Part shown: positions 21,801 through 30,929 of the stretch, piece by piece
Position numbering within the stretch: position 1 is the first letter of the stretch
How the letters are laid out: every line of letters begins with the position of its first letter
Origin: Gordionus sp. m RMFG-2023
Taxonomy: Eukaryota > Nematomorpha > Gordioida > Chordodea > Parachordodidae
Reading direction: 5' to 3'
Length of the DNA: 64,000 nt
NCBI RefSeq assembly: GCF_954871325.1
Contig: NC_088775.1
Location: 69,975,561 to 70,039,560 of the forward strand
Program-made: the position numbers and the translations under genes
The notes under the pieces: model-generated
Told to the model about the DNA's origin: nothing
The model's input: the letters and a program-made list of their open reading frames with translations, nothing else
Databases searched by the model: none

Positions 21801-24800
21801 TAACCGATATTTTAAAATGAGCGAAATATCGGCCCGATCCTATCCGATATAAAATATCGGTACATCCCTAATATGAACTTACTAAATCATCAGCATAAAA
21901 CTCTGAGATTTTTTTAATATCCTCTCATGTTTCAAGTGTAATCAATAGTTTAGACTCAACCGGCAAAAGAAAATAAAAGCTTTTTAAAATATAATGATTA
22001 ATAAATCTTTCTTTTAATTGAAATAAAATGTATTAATAAGGGGAATAAAAATGTTTATTTTATAAAAATCCTCAATCGTAGATGCATCAATATTTGATCG
22101 ATTGGATTGTCTCTCTAGGTTTAAAAATTTCAATTTCAAACATATTAGCAATCTCCTTTACTTTTTCATATATTTCATGAAATTTTTCATCCACATTCTC
22201 TCTTATTTGTTAATATTTCAACAATATCCTTTGCTCTATTCATAATCTCCCTTAAATCCAAATCAATTTTTTGTAGCATTTTGCTAAAATCATATGTATA
22301 ATTAAATAAAAAATAAACACATTGAATTGAAATTAAAAACTGTGGCTTAATAATAGCCTGCAAAAGATTTTCGGCATCTGCTGAATCTTTTTCCTTGCTT
22401 GATATATAAAATTCGAGTGCTGCAAAGACAACATCATATAGTTCAATAAAGAGTTTCACCGACTCTTGTCTTTCGATGAATCTGGTCGGACAAAATCTTT
22501 TTAGTTTTTTTTTTGATTTTTTGAGTCAATATTATGATACGTTTGAATATATAACTCCCGGTGGTGTAAAATAGCTGCAAATTAAAAATAAATATAAAAA
22601 TAATCAAATGTGTATATCTATTATTATTTTTAAAACATAAAAATCAAACGTTTATTAAGAATTTATTAAATTAAAAAAAATATATTTTCATTTTTCATGG
22701 GGGGGGGGGTTCCCATGCCTACGCCACTGAATTTATGACATTATTGGTATTTAAATCTCAAATAGCAAAAGGGCTTATGCTAGCAAGAAAGGATAATAAT
22801 AAGAAGACTGGAAGATCTTCCAGTATAGTTGTAAAGAGAAGAAAAGCCATAAATATTGTCCCCATATCGGATATAAGATATGTCCAAGTAGGTCATTTCC
22901 CAAAGCCCGTAACAATTAAACAAAGGTGCAAGTATTGCGTAGATGCATATTCAAGAATTACGTGTCAAAAGTGTAATATTTATTTATGTTTAAATAATAA
23001 ACGAAATTGTTATTTGTCATTTCATATGAAATAAAATATTTTTTTAAATGAACTTGCATTTTGCCCATTGATGACATTTGGAATCATTGAATATTTTTTG
23101 ATAGAAATACTCGAAATAAGTTTTTTTGATAAAAATGTGTTATTTGTGTCTATAATAAGTATCTCTTAAAAAAAAAATTTTTCATCAAGGGAAAAAAAGT
23201 CGGGCGCGAAAGGGTTAAAAAAATATAAACATTTGTTCAATATAAAAAAATTAATTCTAAATACAAATGATAGATTTAAACTAAATTTTAAATAAATTCA
23301 ATTGTTATAAATTTTGATCTCATTTTGAATCTCCTAAAAAATATTATTGTTTATATTAATTTATATTTATTAATATTTATTCGTATCTCATATTAAATAT
23401 ATATTTTATTACATTTATTATCACATTCATACCTTATTTTATCAATTAATTTCGATTTTAAGTTTTCCGGCGTAATATTTACTTATTATTTTCAAATTTT
23501 AAGTGGCGTAATATTTATCTACCATTTTTAAATTTCTATTCAAATAATAATTATTTCTGAAACTTCTGGTCCAACAGGGAAAAAGAAATTGCAACCTTGT
23601 CCAACGAGATAGAGCCTCTTCCATCAAGCACTAACAGCTATTAAGAGAAGAGCCAATTATTTGCTATTACTGAAATATCACAATGGCCTGAAAGAAATAT
23701 TTCCTCAGAAGCAAGAAAATTATTGGATTCAATGCTTATTCCAAATTTTATTTCTCATTAGAATGTATTATTTAATTATACAACTATTTTAAGTATTACT
23801 TTTCAAAAACATGACATTGATTTGATTAAGAAGATGAGAATAGCGGAGAGCATTTTATCAGAACTCAAGGAAATTAGGGCTAATTTTGTTGAAGTATTTT
23901 ATATTTTATTTATTGTTGAGTCAAAAGCAGATATATTACGTGTTTAATATTTGTCTCCCCTGACTTGTAGCAAGGCAAGCTCATCGTTAAAACATTAATA
24001 TATGATCAGTAGAAGAGTATATCTTAAATACAGAAACATTTATAACCCAAATAAATGAATTTTTAATTCATCATGCAGCACTTACATCTGCAAATATTAC
24101 TTCCACAAAAGCCTTCCCTACCTTTTTCAGATGGTGATAGAAAAAAAAATATTTGTTAGATTTTTATTATGAAGATGTTAAAGTATCTTATGATGCCTTA
24201 CTAGCTGAATAACTATGTTTATAAGATTAACTATAGTTGATATAGTCCCAAAAAATGCTATGGATGCTCTGCATTATTTCAACCACATTTTAGATTACCA
24301 ATGTATTAAAAGGGTTTATAAACTCTTCCCATTAGTAAACTAATAAGAGAACACTCTCTTTTTTAAGAAGAATAACAGAGGCCTGCAGAAGTACCATTTG
24401 CAGGGCACGGCCCAGATTTTTTTTAAAGATTTTTAACGGCCAGGCCTGGGTTTTTTTAAGCCCAGCTTTTTAAAAAAAATTTTTAGGCCCGGTTCGGCTT
24501 TTTTTTAATTTTCAGGCTCGGCCCGGCTTTTTTTTAATTTTCAGGCTCGGCTCGGCTTTTTTTAAATAAAATTTTCAGGCCCGGCCCGGATTTTTTAAAA
24601 ATAAATTATATTTATTTTTGATTTTTATAGCTAATAATAACGATTTCAAATATAGGCTGTTTTAAAAAATACAGCCCGGCCTGGGTGTTTTTTTTAAAAT
24701 AATTCAGGCCCGGCTTGTGTGTTTTTTTAAAAAAATTCAGGTCCGGTCCTGGAAAAAAATTTTGGGCCCGGCCCGGGTATATTAAAATAATTAAAATACT

Positions 24801-26932
24801 GTCCGGCCCAGAGGCCGGGCCTGCTGGTCTCTGAAACATACCAAGAAGTACAACATGTGAAAGTAGATTGAAAGGTTTGGATCTTTTGAATATTCATAGG
24901 CATTTGATATGAGATAATTGAAAAATTAGCTCAATCCCAAACAAAGATTGGATTTTACAATAATATATAACATACAAAATACAATTATTCCTAAGAAACT
25001 TTTTGTGTAAAGGCTCAAAAAATTCAAATTTCTATTTTGGGTCATTTAAGTGATTATTTACATATAATTTTTTTATAATTCACATTAATTTAAAATTGTG
25101 TATTAGGTATAGTTATTAGTCCTAATAAATTTATGCTTGATATTTTTAAAAAACAATAATATTTCTTAAAAAAAATTATTATCCTCCCCCTCCCCCCCAC
25201 AGACCAAATTCCTGCGTACGCGCCTGCTTGGCATCAAGTTACATCACCATCGAAATTAAGAAGTCCCTGAGATCTCCAATATCCACTCCGATTCTCGTTC
25301 TTTTTGTAAGGCATTTTTGAGCCTAGATTATTATCAAAATATTACTCCTAACCAATTTCTGAATACTGCTAAAAACGAATGGACGTAATATATCAAAGCA
25401 CAACTGAATTTTCAAATTCTGCAAAGCAACCACTTGTCAAAAATACTGTTTAATACTTTGTCATGCAAATGCTGCAAAATGTTAATCTGATGCATGTTGA
25501 CAATCCCTCCTTAATCACAATCCAAAACGGCACTCACCATTTTAAGTATAATCAAATCTGATTGTTTTAATTAAGGTCAACAGGCTTTCCGAATTTATTT
25601 CCTGTCAATCATCGAAATATAGGAAATGAACTAGGTATTTTCATGTATTTATACATCTCCTTGACACAATTGGTCATGTTGTGAGTGTGAATGAATTTTG
25701 AGGCATGACAGGTTTTTATCAAAAAAATGATTAGGCATGAATAGAAGATTTCCTTGAATCACGGAAAATATTCTTAAAGTTATTTAATTAAATAATTGGC
25801 CTGGGGGGGGGGGGGTATGATGCAATAACTTAATCTACAAATATTTATATTTTATCAAATTTCTACTATTCCGTTTACACTATTTTATCATACTAAAAAA
25901 AATTTACTCTGATTTAGAAAAATCAAACCTTATTAAAAATAATAAGCTTTTCTTCTGTGAAGATAATGCCAGTGTTAATTTTGGCAAGAATCAAATCCTA
26001 AATTTCATCAGGTTATCATCTGTTCTTGCGACAGAATTTTTTTCTCTTAAATTTATAGCCCTTGAAAATTTATTTTCTTTTGTTAAATATTCACCAATTT
26101 TTATTCTTGAAGATGAATTAGCACTTAATTATAAGTAGAGTTCTTGCAAAGTGATTTTGTCGATAGCCGACCCAAGTTCAAATTTAGAAAATGCGTATCC
26201 GAGCCAGATCCGAGCACAATTTTTGTAGGGTCGCGCTTCGGATATCAGAAGAAAATTTTTTGTAAATATGTTTGAAATAAGAAAAATGATCTAAAATGCT
26301 ACCTACTTCTTAGATTCCCAATGTCAAGGACAATATCTCACGAATAATGTATTCTTTGATATGATAAAGAACTAGAAATCCTGCAAGGTGGCGATAATTA
26401 AATCGGTGATGCACGAAATTTTCGTTATAAACGCGGTATCTTTGATAAACAAAATATATCGAAATCACTTGAAAACTTTGACTAAGGGAAAATTAGTTAG
26501 CGTTTATCATAATTTACAATAAAGAGAAGGTGTAAACGAAACAATATTTCAAGAATGAATCAAAATTTTACCAAATTTAATATTACGCATTTATTTATGG
26601 AAATATTTATATACCTAATAAAGTGAATACTGTCATAATATTTATATTTTATACACTCATTAGCTCTATATTTATTCTATTTTTCTTTTTTCTCTTTATT
26701 TTACAAGGAGTTTATGCGAACTGGCTATTCTGTCACACAAATGATCTATCAGTTGACTCATAGAATTAACAATGAGAGCTCTGCTCAAGAATCGATCAAT
26801 ATTTTGAATGCAAATTGCGCTATTTTGGAAAAATGTGCCGAGGTTGAATATCGTTTGTTAGATGGAGCTGATGAAGAACTTCAATTGCTTGATTTGATGT
26901 CTTTTATATTTCAAAAACTCAAAAAAGCTTAA
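8910..26932 (+). CDS. RFC4: Replication factor C subunit 4 (human RFC4 / yeast Rfc2), nine exons
   Basis: AAA+ subunit of the pentameric clamp loader that opens PCNA and loads it at primer-template junctions during nuclear DNA replication and repair. Exons: 8910-9046, 9088-9166, 9206-9405, 9447-9516, 9555-9628, 9681-9804, 16378-16506, 16554-16634, 26708-26932. Together they give an uninterrupted 372-residue protein; human RFC4 has 363. Every junction has GT and AG and keeps frame. Visible motifs are VPWVEKYRPK (RFC box, 40-49), Walker A GPPGTGKT (80-87), LNASDERG (after Walker A), Walker B VLDEAD (150-155), sensor 1 ICNY (181-184), the SRC arginine finger (194-196), and sensor 2 GDMRKA (239-244). 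The C-terminal collar ends in [11 protein letters not shown]. Family assignment rests on recall of RFC4/Rfc2 sequences; the close match in order and spacing makes it secure. Introns 6 and 8 are swollen by transposons. Confidence 0.95.
10187..10330. repeat. GGCCCGG hAT family, end fragment
   Basis: Starts CAAAGACCTGCAGGCCCGGCCC, close to the family end CAGAGACCTGCAG, followed by repeated CCCGGGCCGGGCCTG units separated by T/A runs. No opposite end was found, so it is a fragment. The GC islands are striking in this AT-rich setting. Confidence 0.7.
11197..11559 (+). pseudogene. DFSENY-family (putative DDE transposase) fragment
   Basis: A 120-residue frame containing [20 protein letters not shown], then NNNQAIIHP and [12 protein letters not shown]. 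This order (D-F-S/A-E-N-Y, Q-x-F-H-W-N-N, H-P, then V-V-I-S-D/E) is typical of an uncharacterised, transposon-associated protein family; the acidic residues are candidates for DDE catalysis, which is inference. The first 25 residues are hydrophobic and may be intron or leader read through. The frame stops soon after GTAMGF, where homology ends. About a quarter of the usual protein is present. Confidence 0.55.
11925..12480 (-). pseudogene. C-terminal remnant of the DFSENY-family protein
   Basis: Read on the minus strand, about 12,420-12,260 gives [20 protein letters not shown] and [18 protein letters not shown]. About 12,170-11,935 gives [17 protein letters not shown] then, after a one-base frame change, [13 protein letters not shown] and [15 protein letters not shown] and DILFIPKNN. 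The latter is the small barrel-like C-terminal domain (WW.G.V......V.I.FLHPKGP..SF) that ends members of this family. It lies on the opposite strand to the 11,197-11,559 piece. Confidence 0.5.
14310..15600 (-). pseudogene. hAT transposase remnant
   Basis: On the minus strand, about 15,600-15,345 gives [19 protein letters not shown] and, in 15,499-15,345, [18 protein letters not shown] then [11 protein letters not shown]. After the inserted MITE, 14,795-14,620 gives [18 protein letters not shown] and [17 protein letters not shown]. Then 14,526-14,325 gives the C-terminal hAT signature [20 protein letters not shown] and [11 protein letters not shown]. Order and content fit a hAT transposase C-terminal half; several stops and frame changes break it. 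Confidence 0.7.
14885..15341. mobile_element. hAT MITE, TAGGG family, left-truncated copy
   Basis: From ATCTAATTTTGTATTCT to the right end GGCACATCCCTA the sequence follows the copies at 6,696-7,866 and 21,139-21,870, including GCGCAAAAAAATAACAATATG and the CCGATAAAAAATATCGG end. The left 90-bp terminal part is missing. It interrupts the hAT transposase around it. Confidence 0.8.
16378..16634 (+). CDS. RFC4: RFC4 exons 7-8 (sensor 2 and start of collar)
   Basis: Exon 7 (16,378-16,506, residues 229-271) encodes [20 protein letters not shown] with the sensor-2 arginine and ends CEIAG. A 47-nt intron (GTAATAC...TTTATAG) leads to exon 8 (16,554-16,634, residues 272-298) with [10 protein letters not shown] and KKLIKFVE. 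These match the lid and first collar helices of RFC4/Rfc2. The donor of the 10-kb intron 8 (GTTAAATT) lies only 33 nt before the piggyBac end. Confidence 0.93.
17291..18622 (+). pseudogene. piggyBac transposase, N-terminal and DDE part
   Basis: DDE transposase of the piggyBac (PGBD, DDE_Tnp_1_7) family. It starts at ATG 17,291 ([16 protein letters not shown]), followed by an acidic leader with stops near 17,366 and 17,432. The N-terminal helical domain includes [20 protein letters not shown] (about 17,708) and FHINNN. The catalytic core shows [19 protein letters not shown] (about 17,902), [34 protein letters not shown] (about 18,148) and [11 protein letters not shown] (about 18,470), covering all three acidic positions. 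At least three stops or frame changes break it, one just after the second Asp. The frame ends at the hAT target site and resumes at 22,730. Confidence 0.9.
19289..21069 (-). mobile_element. hAT element B, GGCCCGG family, complete ends
   Basis: Perfect 13-bp ends CAGAGACCTGCAG and CTGCAGGTCTCTG, flanked by a perfect 8-bp duplication AAGAATAC (19,281-19,288 and 21,070-21,077). The relative at 42,395-42,410 (CACAAAGAATACTTTATTC) shows the empty site. Both subterminal regions carry repeats of GGCCCGGCCCGG separated by T/A runs. It encodes a minus-strand hAT transposase fragment, which proves the superfamily of this repeat. Confidence 0.93.
19985..20400 (-). pseudogene. hAT transposase C-terminal part in element B
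   Basis: Minus-strand frame from 20,397 ([18 protein letters not shown]...) runs to a stop after YYNYINNR. It continues after a few bases with [20 protein letters not shown] then [19 protein letters not shown], ending near LLFLHDN. The second part is the hAT dimerisation domain (A.S...ER.FS). The N-terminal two thirds of a transposase are missing, so the copy is non-autonomous. Confidence 0.75.
21139..21870. mobile_element. hAT MITE C, TAGGG family, complete copy
   Basis: Ends TAGGGGTGTACCGATACC and CGGTACATCCCTA, flanked by a perfect 8-bp duplication ATATGAAC (21,131-21,138 and 21,871-21,878). The relative at about 42,445-42,475 shows the unoccupied target. Subterminal CCGATCCGATAT motifs; a (GAAA)n run at about 21,479-21,510. 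No coding sequence. Confidence 0.92.
22730..23034 (+). pseudogene. piggyBac transposase, C-terminal zinc-ribbon part
   Basis: Continues the frame interrupted at 18,622. Reads [19 protein letters not shown], a basic linker, then [14 protein letters not shown] and the cysteine-rich domain [20 protein letters not shown] then [11 protein letters not shown], the zinc-ribbon that ends piggyBac transposases and binds the element ends. All cysteines expected in CxxC...CxxC...C...C are present. Stop at 23,032-23,034, 180 nt before the right end. Confidence 0.9.
23336..25226 (+). mobile_element. Composite hAT, copy 1 (left-truncated)
   Basis: From AAAATATTATTGTTTATATT on, it follows the copies at 36,446-37,935 and 55,672-59,075. 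The right end is C-rich, then CAGACCAAATTCCTGCG and TACGCGCCTG. Plus-strand transposase fragments ([17 protein letters not shown] near 23,715-23,760; a C-terminal LDLLNIHRH near 24,880) belong to the same ZMYM-type hAT group as element A. A GGCCCGG-family element (24,376-24,833) sits in the C-terminal coding part. The left terminal region is missing. Confidence 0.75.
24376..24833. mobile_element. GGCCCGG hAT, short copy inside composite
   Basis: Ends CAGAGGCCTGCAG and CTGCTGGTCTCTG; the interior is almost only GGCCCGG-type motifs alternating with T/A runs. It lies at the same place inside the composite hAT as the copies at 37,726 and 58,233. The flanks AAGAATAA/AAACATAC no longer match well. 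Confidence 0.8.
26708..26932 (+). CDS. RFC4: RFC4 exon 9 (C-terminal collar)
   Basis: Residues 299-372: [20 protein letters not shown], then [20 protein letters not shown] and [17 protein letters not shown] before TAA at 26,930-26,932. The ADGADE/LQL signature of the RFC collar is conserved (here [10 protein letters not shown]). The acceptor is TTACAAG. A polyadenylation-like AATAAA occurs at about 27,060. Confidence 0.93.
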   Translation, partial: EFMRTGYSVTQMIYQLTHRINNESSAQESINILNANCAILEKCAEVEYRLLDGADEELQLLDLMSFIFQKLKKA

Positions 26933-27099
26933 TATTTCACTCATTTGTAAATACATAAACATTTTTATATTTTGATCATGAATGTTATCATAGTATTCGG
27001 TGATTAGATTTTGATATGTGGTCAACATACTTTTTATTAAATATACGATATAGATCATAAATAAACTATTTATTTTAGAATAAAATTTGGTTATTCTTG

Positions 27100-27868
27100 T
27101 ATGAAATATTAAATTAAAAATATATGATAGTTATAACTTTATCCTAGCCCAGCCTTCAGTCCAGGAGTGAGTAAGGAAGATGGATGCAGCCTTTGGACAG
27201 CGAATGGATAGGAGCTGGCCTTCGATCAATGGGATTAATGAGTCACGACAAATATCTATATCAATTCAATTAGCAATGATCAATAAAATAAACTATTAAA
27301 TCACAGTTATAAAACACGCAAACTAAGATAATTAATAGAGCCCCGAAAGACCAGCCCATGAGTGACCTGGCCTGGTTGTAACATCCTTAAATATAGGCCT
27401 GGCTAATTGCCCGAGAATTCTTTTTTTTGCCTGATTGAATATCACAATTATAAAATGAATTTAAAAAATAAGAAAAGTTTTAAAAAAGCAGGAGTTAGGA
27501 ATTTAAAATTATCAATAGGAAAAGTAAATGTAAAAGAAAAGATAAGCATAATTAAATTATCAAAGTTAATGATGAAAAATATAAATTTTAAAATCAGTGT
27601 TGTTAAAAAGAGCCGCCACATTTTTTAAAAAACATTTGGAACACCGCCATTTTAAAAATGGAAACTAACTCTTTTTTGAGGTGGTGCGGGCTCCTCCACT
27701 CCTTTTATTTTATTGAATAAGTTGTTTAAAAAATAATCGTTATTAATGTATTTATTGAATATAATAACAATAATATATATTTATAAATTTAAGAAACTAT
27801 TTAATTATAATAAATGTTGATGAATCGAGTTGTTATTTATATTTCTCTATTTTCGTCATTTTTAAACT
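27100..27868. other. Non-coding flank, possible old MITE
   Basis: GC-richer text at about 27,145-27,235 and 27,335-27,420 (CCAGCCTTCAGTCCAGG; GAAAGACCAGCCCATGAG) and at 27,610-27,710 (GAGCCGCCAC...GGTGGTGCGGGCTCC), the last a loose inverted repeat suggesting a small decayed MITE. A 73-residue frame at 27,407-27,628 is lysine/isoleucine-rich and not convincing. Confidence 0.3.
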
Positions 27869-27876
27869 CAAATTAT

Positions 27877-30824
27877 CAGAGTTGTTAAAAGATACTTTTT
27901 AAATGGATACAGATACATAGTCTCAAAAGTTATCTAGATACAGATACAGCGTCTAAAAAGTTATCAAGATACAGATACAATTTTTAAATGTATCTGTATA
28001 CAGATACATTTTTTATTATGCTTTTATAGGTTTGCATAAACCTAAATTAATATTATATTGTGAAAATTCATGAAATGAGCTAAAAAATTTATTGACGCGA
28101 TATAACATTTATCAGAATATAACTAAAATAATGATTTTAATATAATATATGATTAAATAATTATTAGATTTCAGTAATAAAATATTTTCAAAATTTTGAT
28201 CATTTAGGCATCTTCGTTTATCTGTAAAGACATTTTTAGCAACACTAAATAGTCTTTCCACAGGGGCGCTTGAAGGAATTGTGTTATATTTAATAAATAA
28301 CAATTTTATATCAGGGTATTCTTTAAAAATGCTAAAATCTCTACATTCATTTTTGAAAAAATTATTTAAAATTTGTTGATTATCAAAATTTAAATCATTA
28401 TTAGAAATTATATCTGCTGTAGGGTACTGAAAAAAATCTGAAATTAAATTATTTGCTTTTTTTGGCAGGTTATTTGCTTGCAGTCAGTTGATGACTTTGA
28501 TAATTCACCAGCTAATCTTTGTATCAATTGTTTTCTTTTATTAAGATTTTCTTCCATTTGCAACCATGTCCAATCAAGTTTAAAAAAAGTGTGGAGCATG
28601 GTTGCTATAATATTATCATCTTCAAATAAGGTCACAATAAACCTAGAATTATTAAATATTTTTAATTTATTATATTAATTTACCTATCCTCAATCCCTTT
28701 AAGTAAGGCATCTAAGAGTGATAAACAGAATCTCAGGTTCATTTCTTTAAAATTCTTTAATTTGATAATAAGTTGTGAAATAATTGCACATTAATAAGCT
28801 GTGTACATATACTTATCTCCCTGCAAAATATCAAGGGAATTAGCTATTGGCTTCATTAGCTAATTTAAAATAATGCTATATATATAATTATTATTTATAA
28901 CTTACTAAACAATATTCATGAATAAAATCACATTCATTAAGTAAAAACCTAGGTAGTTTTATTCCATCACATATCTTGTCCACTTTGTCAGATTTAGCTT
29001 TTATAATTTCTGACATTAAATGTAAGGCATTATAGGTGGAGTTCCATCTAGTTATATTAGGACATATAAAATAACGACCAATATATTCCTTAATAATCTC
29101 AGATGAAATAGGAGACTTATTTTGCCTATTCCATATATTTTGGCATTTATGTAGTGTTGTGCTATATATCTAATGAAGAAAATATTACTTATTTAATTAA
29201 AATTAGTTTTACCCTCTGATATTGTTTACACTGCATGGCTCTATTGGCATCCACAGTGGCTATAAGATTCAATGTGTGACTGATGAGGTAAACTAAATGA
29301 TTCTGATAATTCAGAATCCTGTGCAGTATTATAAAGATTTGATATAGAAATTGGCACAACTGCTTCATCTTCCAGATCATCAATTGATTCACTTGTATTA
29401 TTTTCAATTGGCTTGAAAACTCTTTAATAAATTAAGTAATCAATCATATATTATGTTTATATTTATTTATAATAAAATAAACCTAAAACATTTTATGAAA
29501 TTTTTGGCATTATCTGTCATGATCTTTGAAATTTTATTTTGAATGCAATAATCCTTAGCTATATCTTGTAAATTTTTTGCTATTTTATCATATGTATGAC
29601 TACCAGTCATTCTTTTACAAGCCAACGCTATATTTTTCTTTCCAAACTTATTGGATTTATATAGTGAGCGGTTACTCCTATGTATGAACTAAAAATTAAA
29701 ATTTCTTAAAATTGCTGAATAATTTATAATTAATTATTATACAAATTTAAATGTTAGCTATACCGGCGACAGGCACTCCAACAATCTGCTGTTGTGCATA
29801 TTAATGATGGTTCTATAAGACTTTTAATTATTTCTTTCTTTTCATTTTCCCATCTTTGGGAAATTCTACCAACAACTGTCTGTCGGCAAATTATATTTTT
29901 GTGTTGAGCCAAAGTGTTACTCATTTTTTTAAAAGATTTTCAACAATTGAAAATGGCTGCATGCCATCTATAATAAAAGCAATAATTAAATCATCTAAAG
30001 TGCCTTGAGTTAAAGTCAAAGGTCTTTTAGCAAAAATATTATTGGAGGATGAGCCTTGTCCAATATTTTCTTTGGTAGTTTTATTTTCCTTCCCCTTTTT
30101 TATTTTTGTTAACAAGGTTGGATGTTTTCTCTTAAAATTTAAATTAGAATTTTAAATATATAATATCTATACCCTTATGTGATTCACGATATTGCACGTT
30201 GAAGTCATACTGATGGATATTTTTGTATTTTTAGGTAGACACGGCAAACATTTTACCATCAGAGAATTGTTTTCTTTGTTTTGAGATATTATTTTAAACT
30301 ATAAATTGGCCATGGTAAAGCAATAGAACTTGTTGTTGCTTCCTCTTCTTCATCGATATAGATCTAAATAAATATATAAACTTAAAAATTTAGTTATAAA
30401 ATAAAATTTACCATTTCCATATTGTAATATTAAAATTTGTATAGTTTATTGATAAACTCGGACATAATATTTAAATTAATGAATATTTATATATATATTT
30501 TATATATAAGTTTTAATATTTTATGTATATATAATTCTTTATTATAGTATTAATAAATATTAATATATAATATATATATATATATTTATTTATTTCATAA
30601 GCTCATATGAAATAAAATAAATTTTACAGTCAAATATTTTTATTTATAATAAAAAAAGGGGTATATAAAATGTATCTTAAAAAGTATCTAAAAATAGATA
30701 AAGATACCTCTAAAAAAATATCTAGATACAGATACCCTTCTAAAAAATCTATCTAGATACAGATACTACATTTTTATATCTAGATACAGATACATTTTTA
30801 TATCTAGATACTTTAACAACTCTG
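27877..30824 (-). mobile_element. Full-length hAT (Ac-like), CAGAGTTGTTAAA ends
   Basis: A 2.9-kb element with 13-bp perfect inverted ends CAGAGTTGTTAAA and a perfect 8-bp duplication CAAATTAT (27,869-27,876 and 30,825-30,832). Both ends carry 3-5 copies of AGATACAGATAC/TATCTGTATC motifs, probably transposase binding sites (inference). The interior is one minus-strand transposase gene. The perfect duplication and ends make it one of the younger insertions here. Confidence 0.93.
28110..30300 (-). pseudogene. hAT Ac-like transposase
   Basis: The minus-strand pieces in order are: a segment at 30,115-29,921 (KENIGQGSSSNNIFAKRPL, LDDLIIAFIIDGMQPFSIVE); 29,890-29,765, CRQTVVGRISQRWENEKKE and TTADCWSACRR, the conserved start of the RNase H-like core with its Asp; 29,290-29,215, SHTLNLIATVDANRA; 28,635-28,445, FEDDNIIATMLHTFFKLDW; and 28,290-28,160, the dimerisation domain SSAPVERLFSVAKNVFTDKR. 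GT/AG-like boundaries between pieces suggest short introns, so some apparent breaks may be introns, but stops near 28,490 look real. The BED finger expected around 30,150-30,300 was not resolved. Confidence 0.8.
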
Positions 30825-30929
30825 CAAATTATTAATCATAAAAACCATGGAAGACGATATGATGTTAATAACAGATATTTAAATGAATAAAATAAAATTT
30901 CCATCCTAAATTAAATATTTTTCTTTTCT

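Larger units (their letters stand above)
18988..22460 (-). pseudogene. hAT transposase (ZMYM/TTF type) of element A, split by two hATs
   Basis: The minus-strand pieces in order are: 22,459-22,190 ([19 protein letters not shown] and [20 protein letters not shown]); 22,190-21,880, degraded; 21,138-21,078, a short piece; and 19,288-18,988 with the C-terminal dimerisation signature [19 protein letters not shown] and [11 protein letters not shown]. This is the subtype found beside TTF/ZMYM-type fingers. The last two junctions are insertion sites of the hATs at 21,139-21,870 and 19,289-21,069. The N-terminal finger is not visible. Confidence 0.8.
18623..22729 (-). mobile_element. hAT element A (CAGTGGCGTA ends) inside piggyBac
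   Basis: Left end CAGTGGCGTACTCAC; right end CATGCCTACGCCACTG, whose reverse complement is CAGTGGCGTAGGCATG. Flanking 8-bp repeats AATTTGTG (18,615-18,622) and AATTTATG (22,730-22,737) differ by one base. Removing the element rejoins the piggyBac frame. A tract of ten or more Gs lies near the right end. It holds a minus-strand transposase remnant and two younger hAT insertions. A related copy without these insertions lies at about 41,490-44,793. Confidence 0.9.
16668..23214 (+). mobile_element. piggyBac element, interrupted by nested hATs
   Basis: The left end CCCTTTCGCGC and the right end GCGCGAAAGGG form an 11-bp perfect inverted repeat, the right one followed by TTAA (23,215-23,218), the piggyBac target. 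The left flank reads TACA, probably a mutated TTAA. The interior encodes a plus-strand piggyBac transposase cut into two parts by a hAT at 18,623-22,729. Without that insertion the element would be about 2.4 kb, normal for piggyBac. Confidence 0.9.
16635..26707 (+). other. RFC4 intron 8, 10.1 kb, nested transposons
   Basis: Runs from GTTAAATTAATA to the acceptor TTACAAG; joining gives [13 protein letters not shown], which matches the collar of Rfc2 (VNTFMKSGWS as I recall it). It contains the piggyBac nest (16,668-23,214) and a composite hAT copy (about 23,336-25,226), leaving about 1.6 kb. The last part (25,227-26,707) has a run of 13 Gs near 25,803 and GC-richer sequence near 26,160-26,250 (CCGAGCCAGATCCGAGC), perhaps old hAT ends, but no gene. 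Confidence 0.85.

Noticed and set aside
27407-27628. 73-residue lysine-rich frame
   Set aside because: Low complexity, no splice context or relatives; ordinary chance frame in A-rich DNA.
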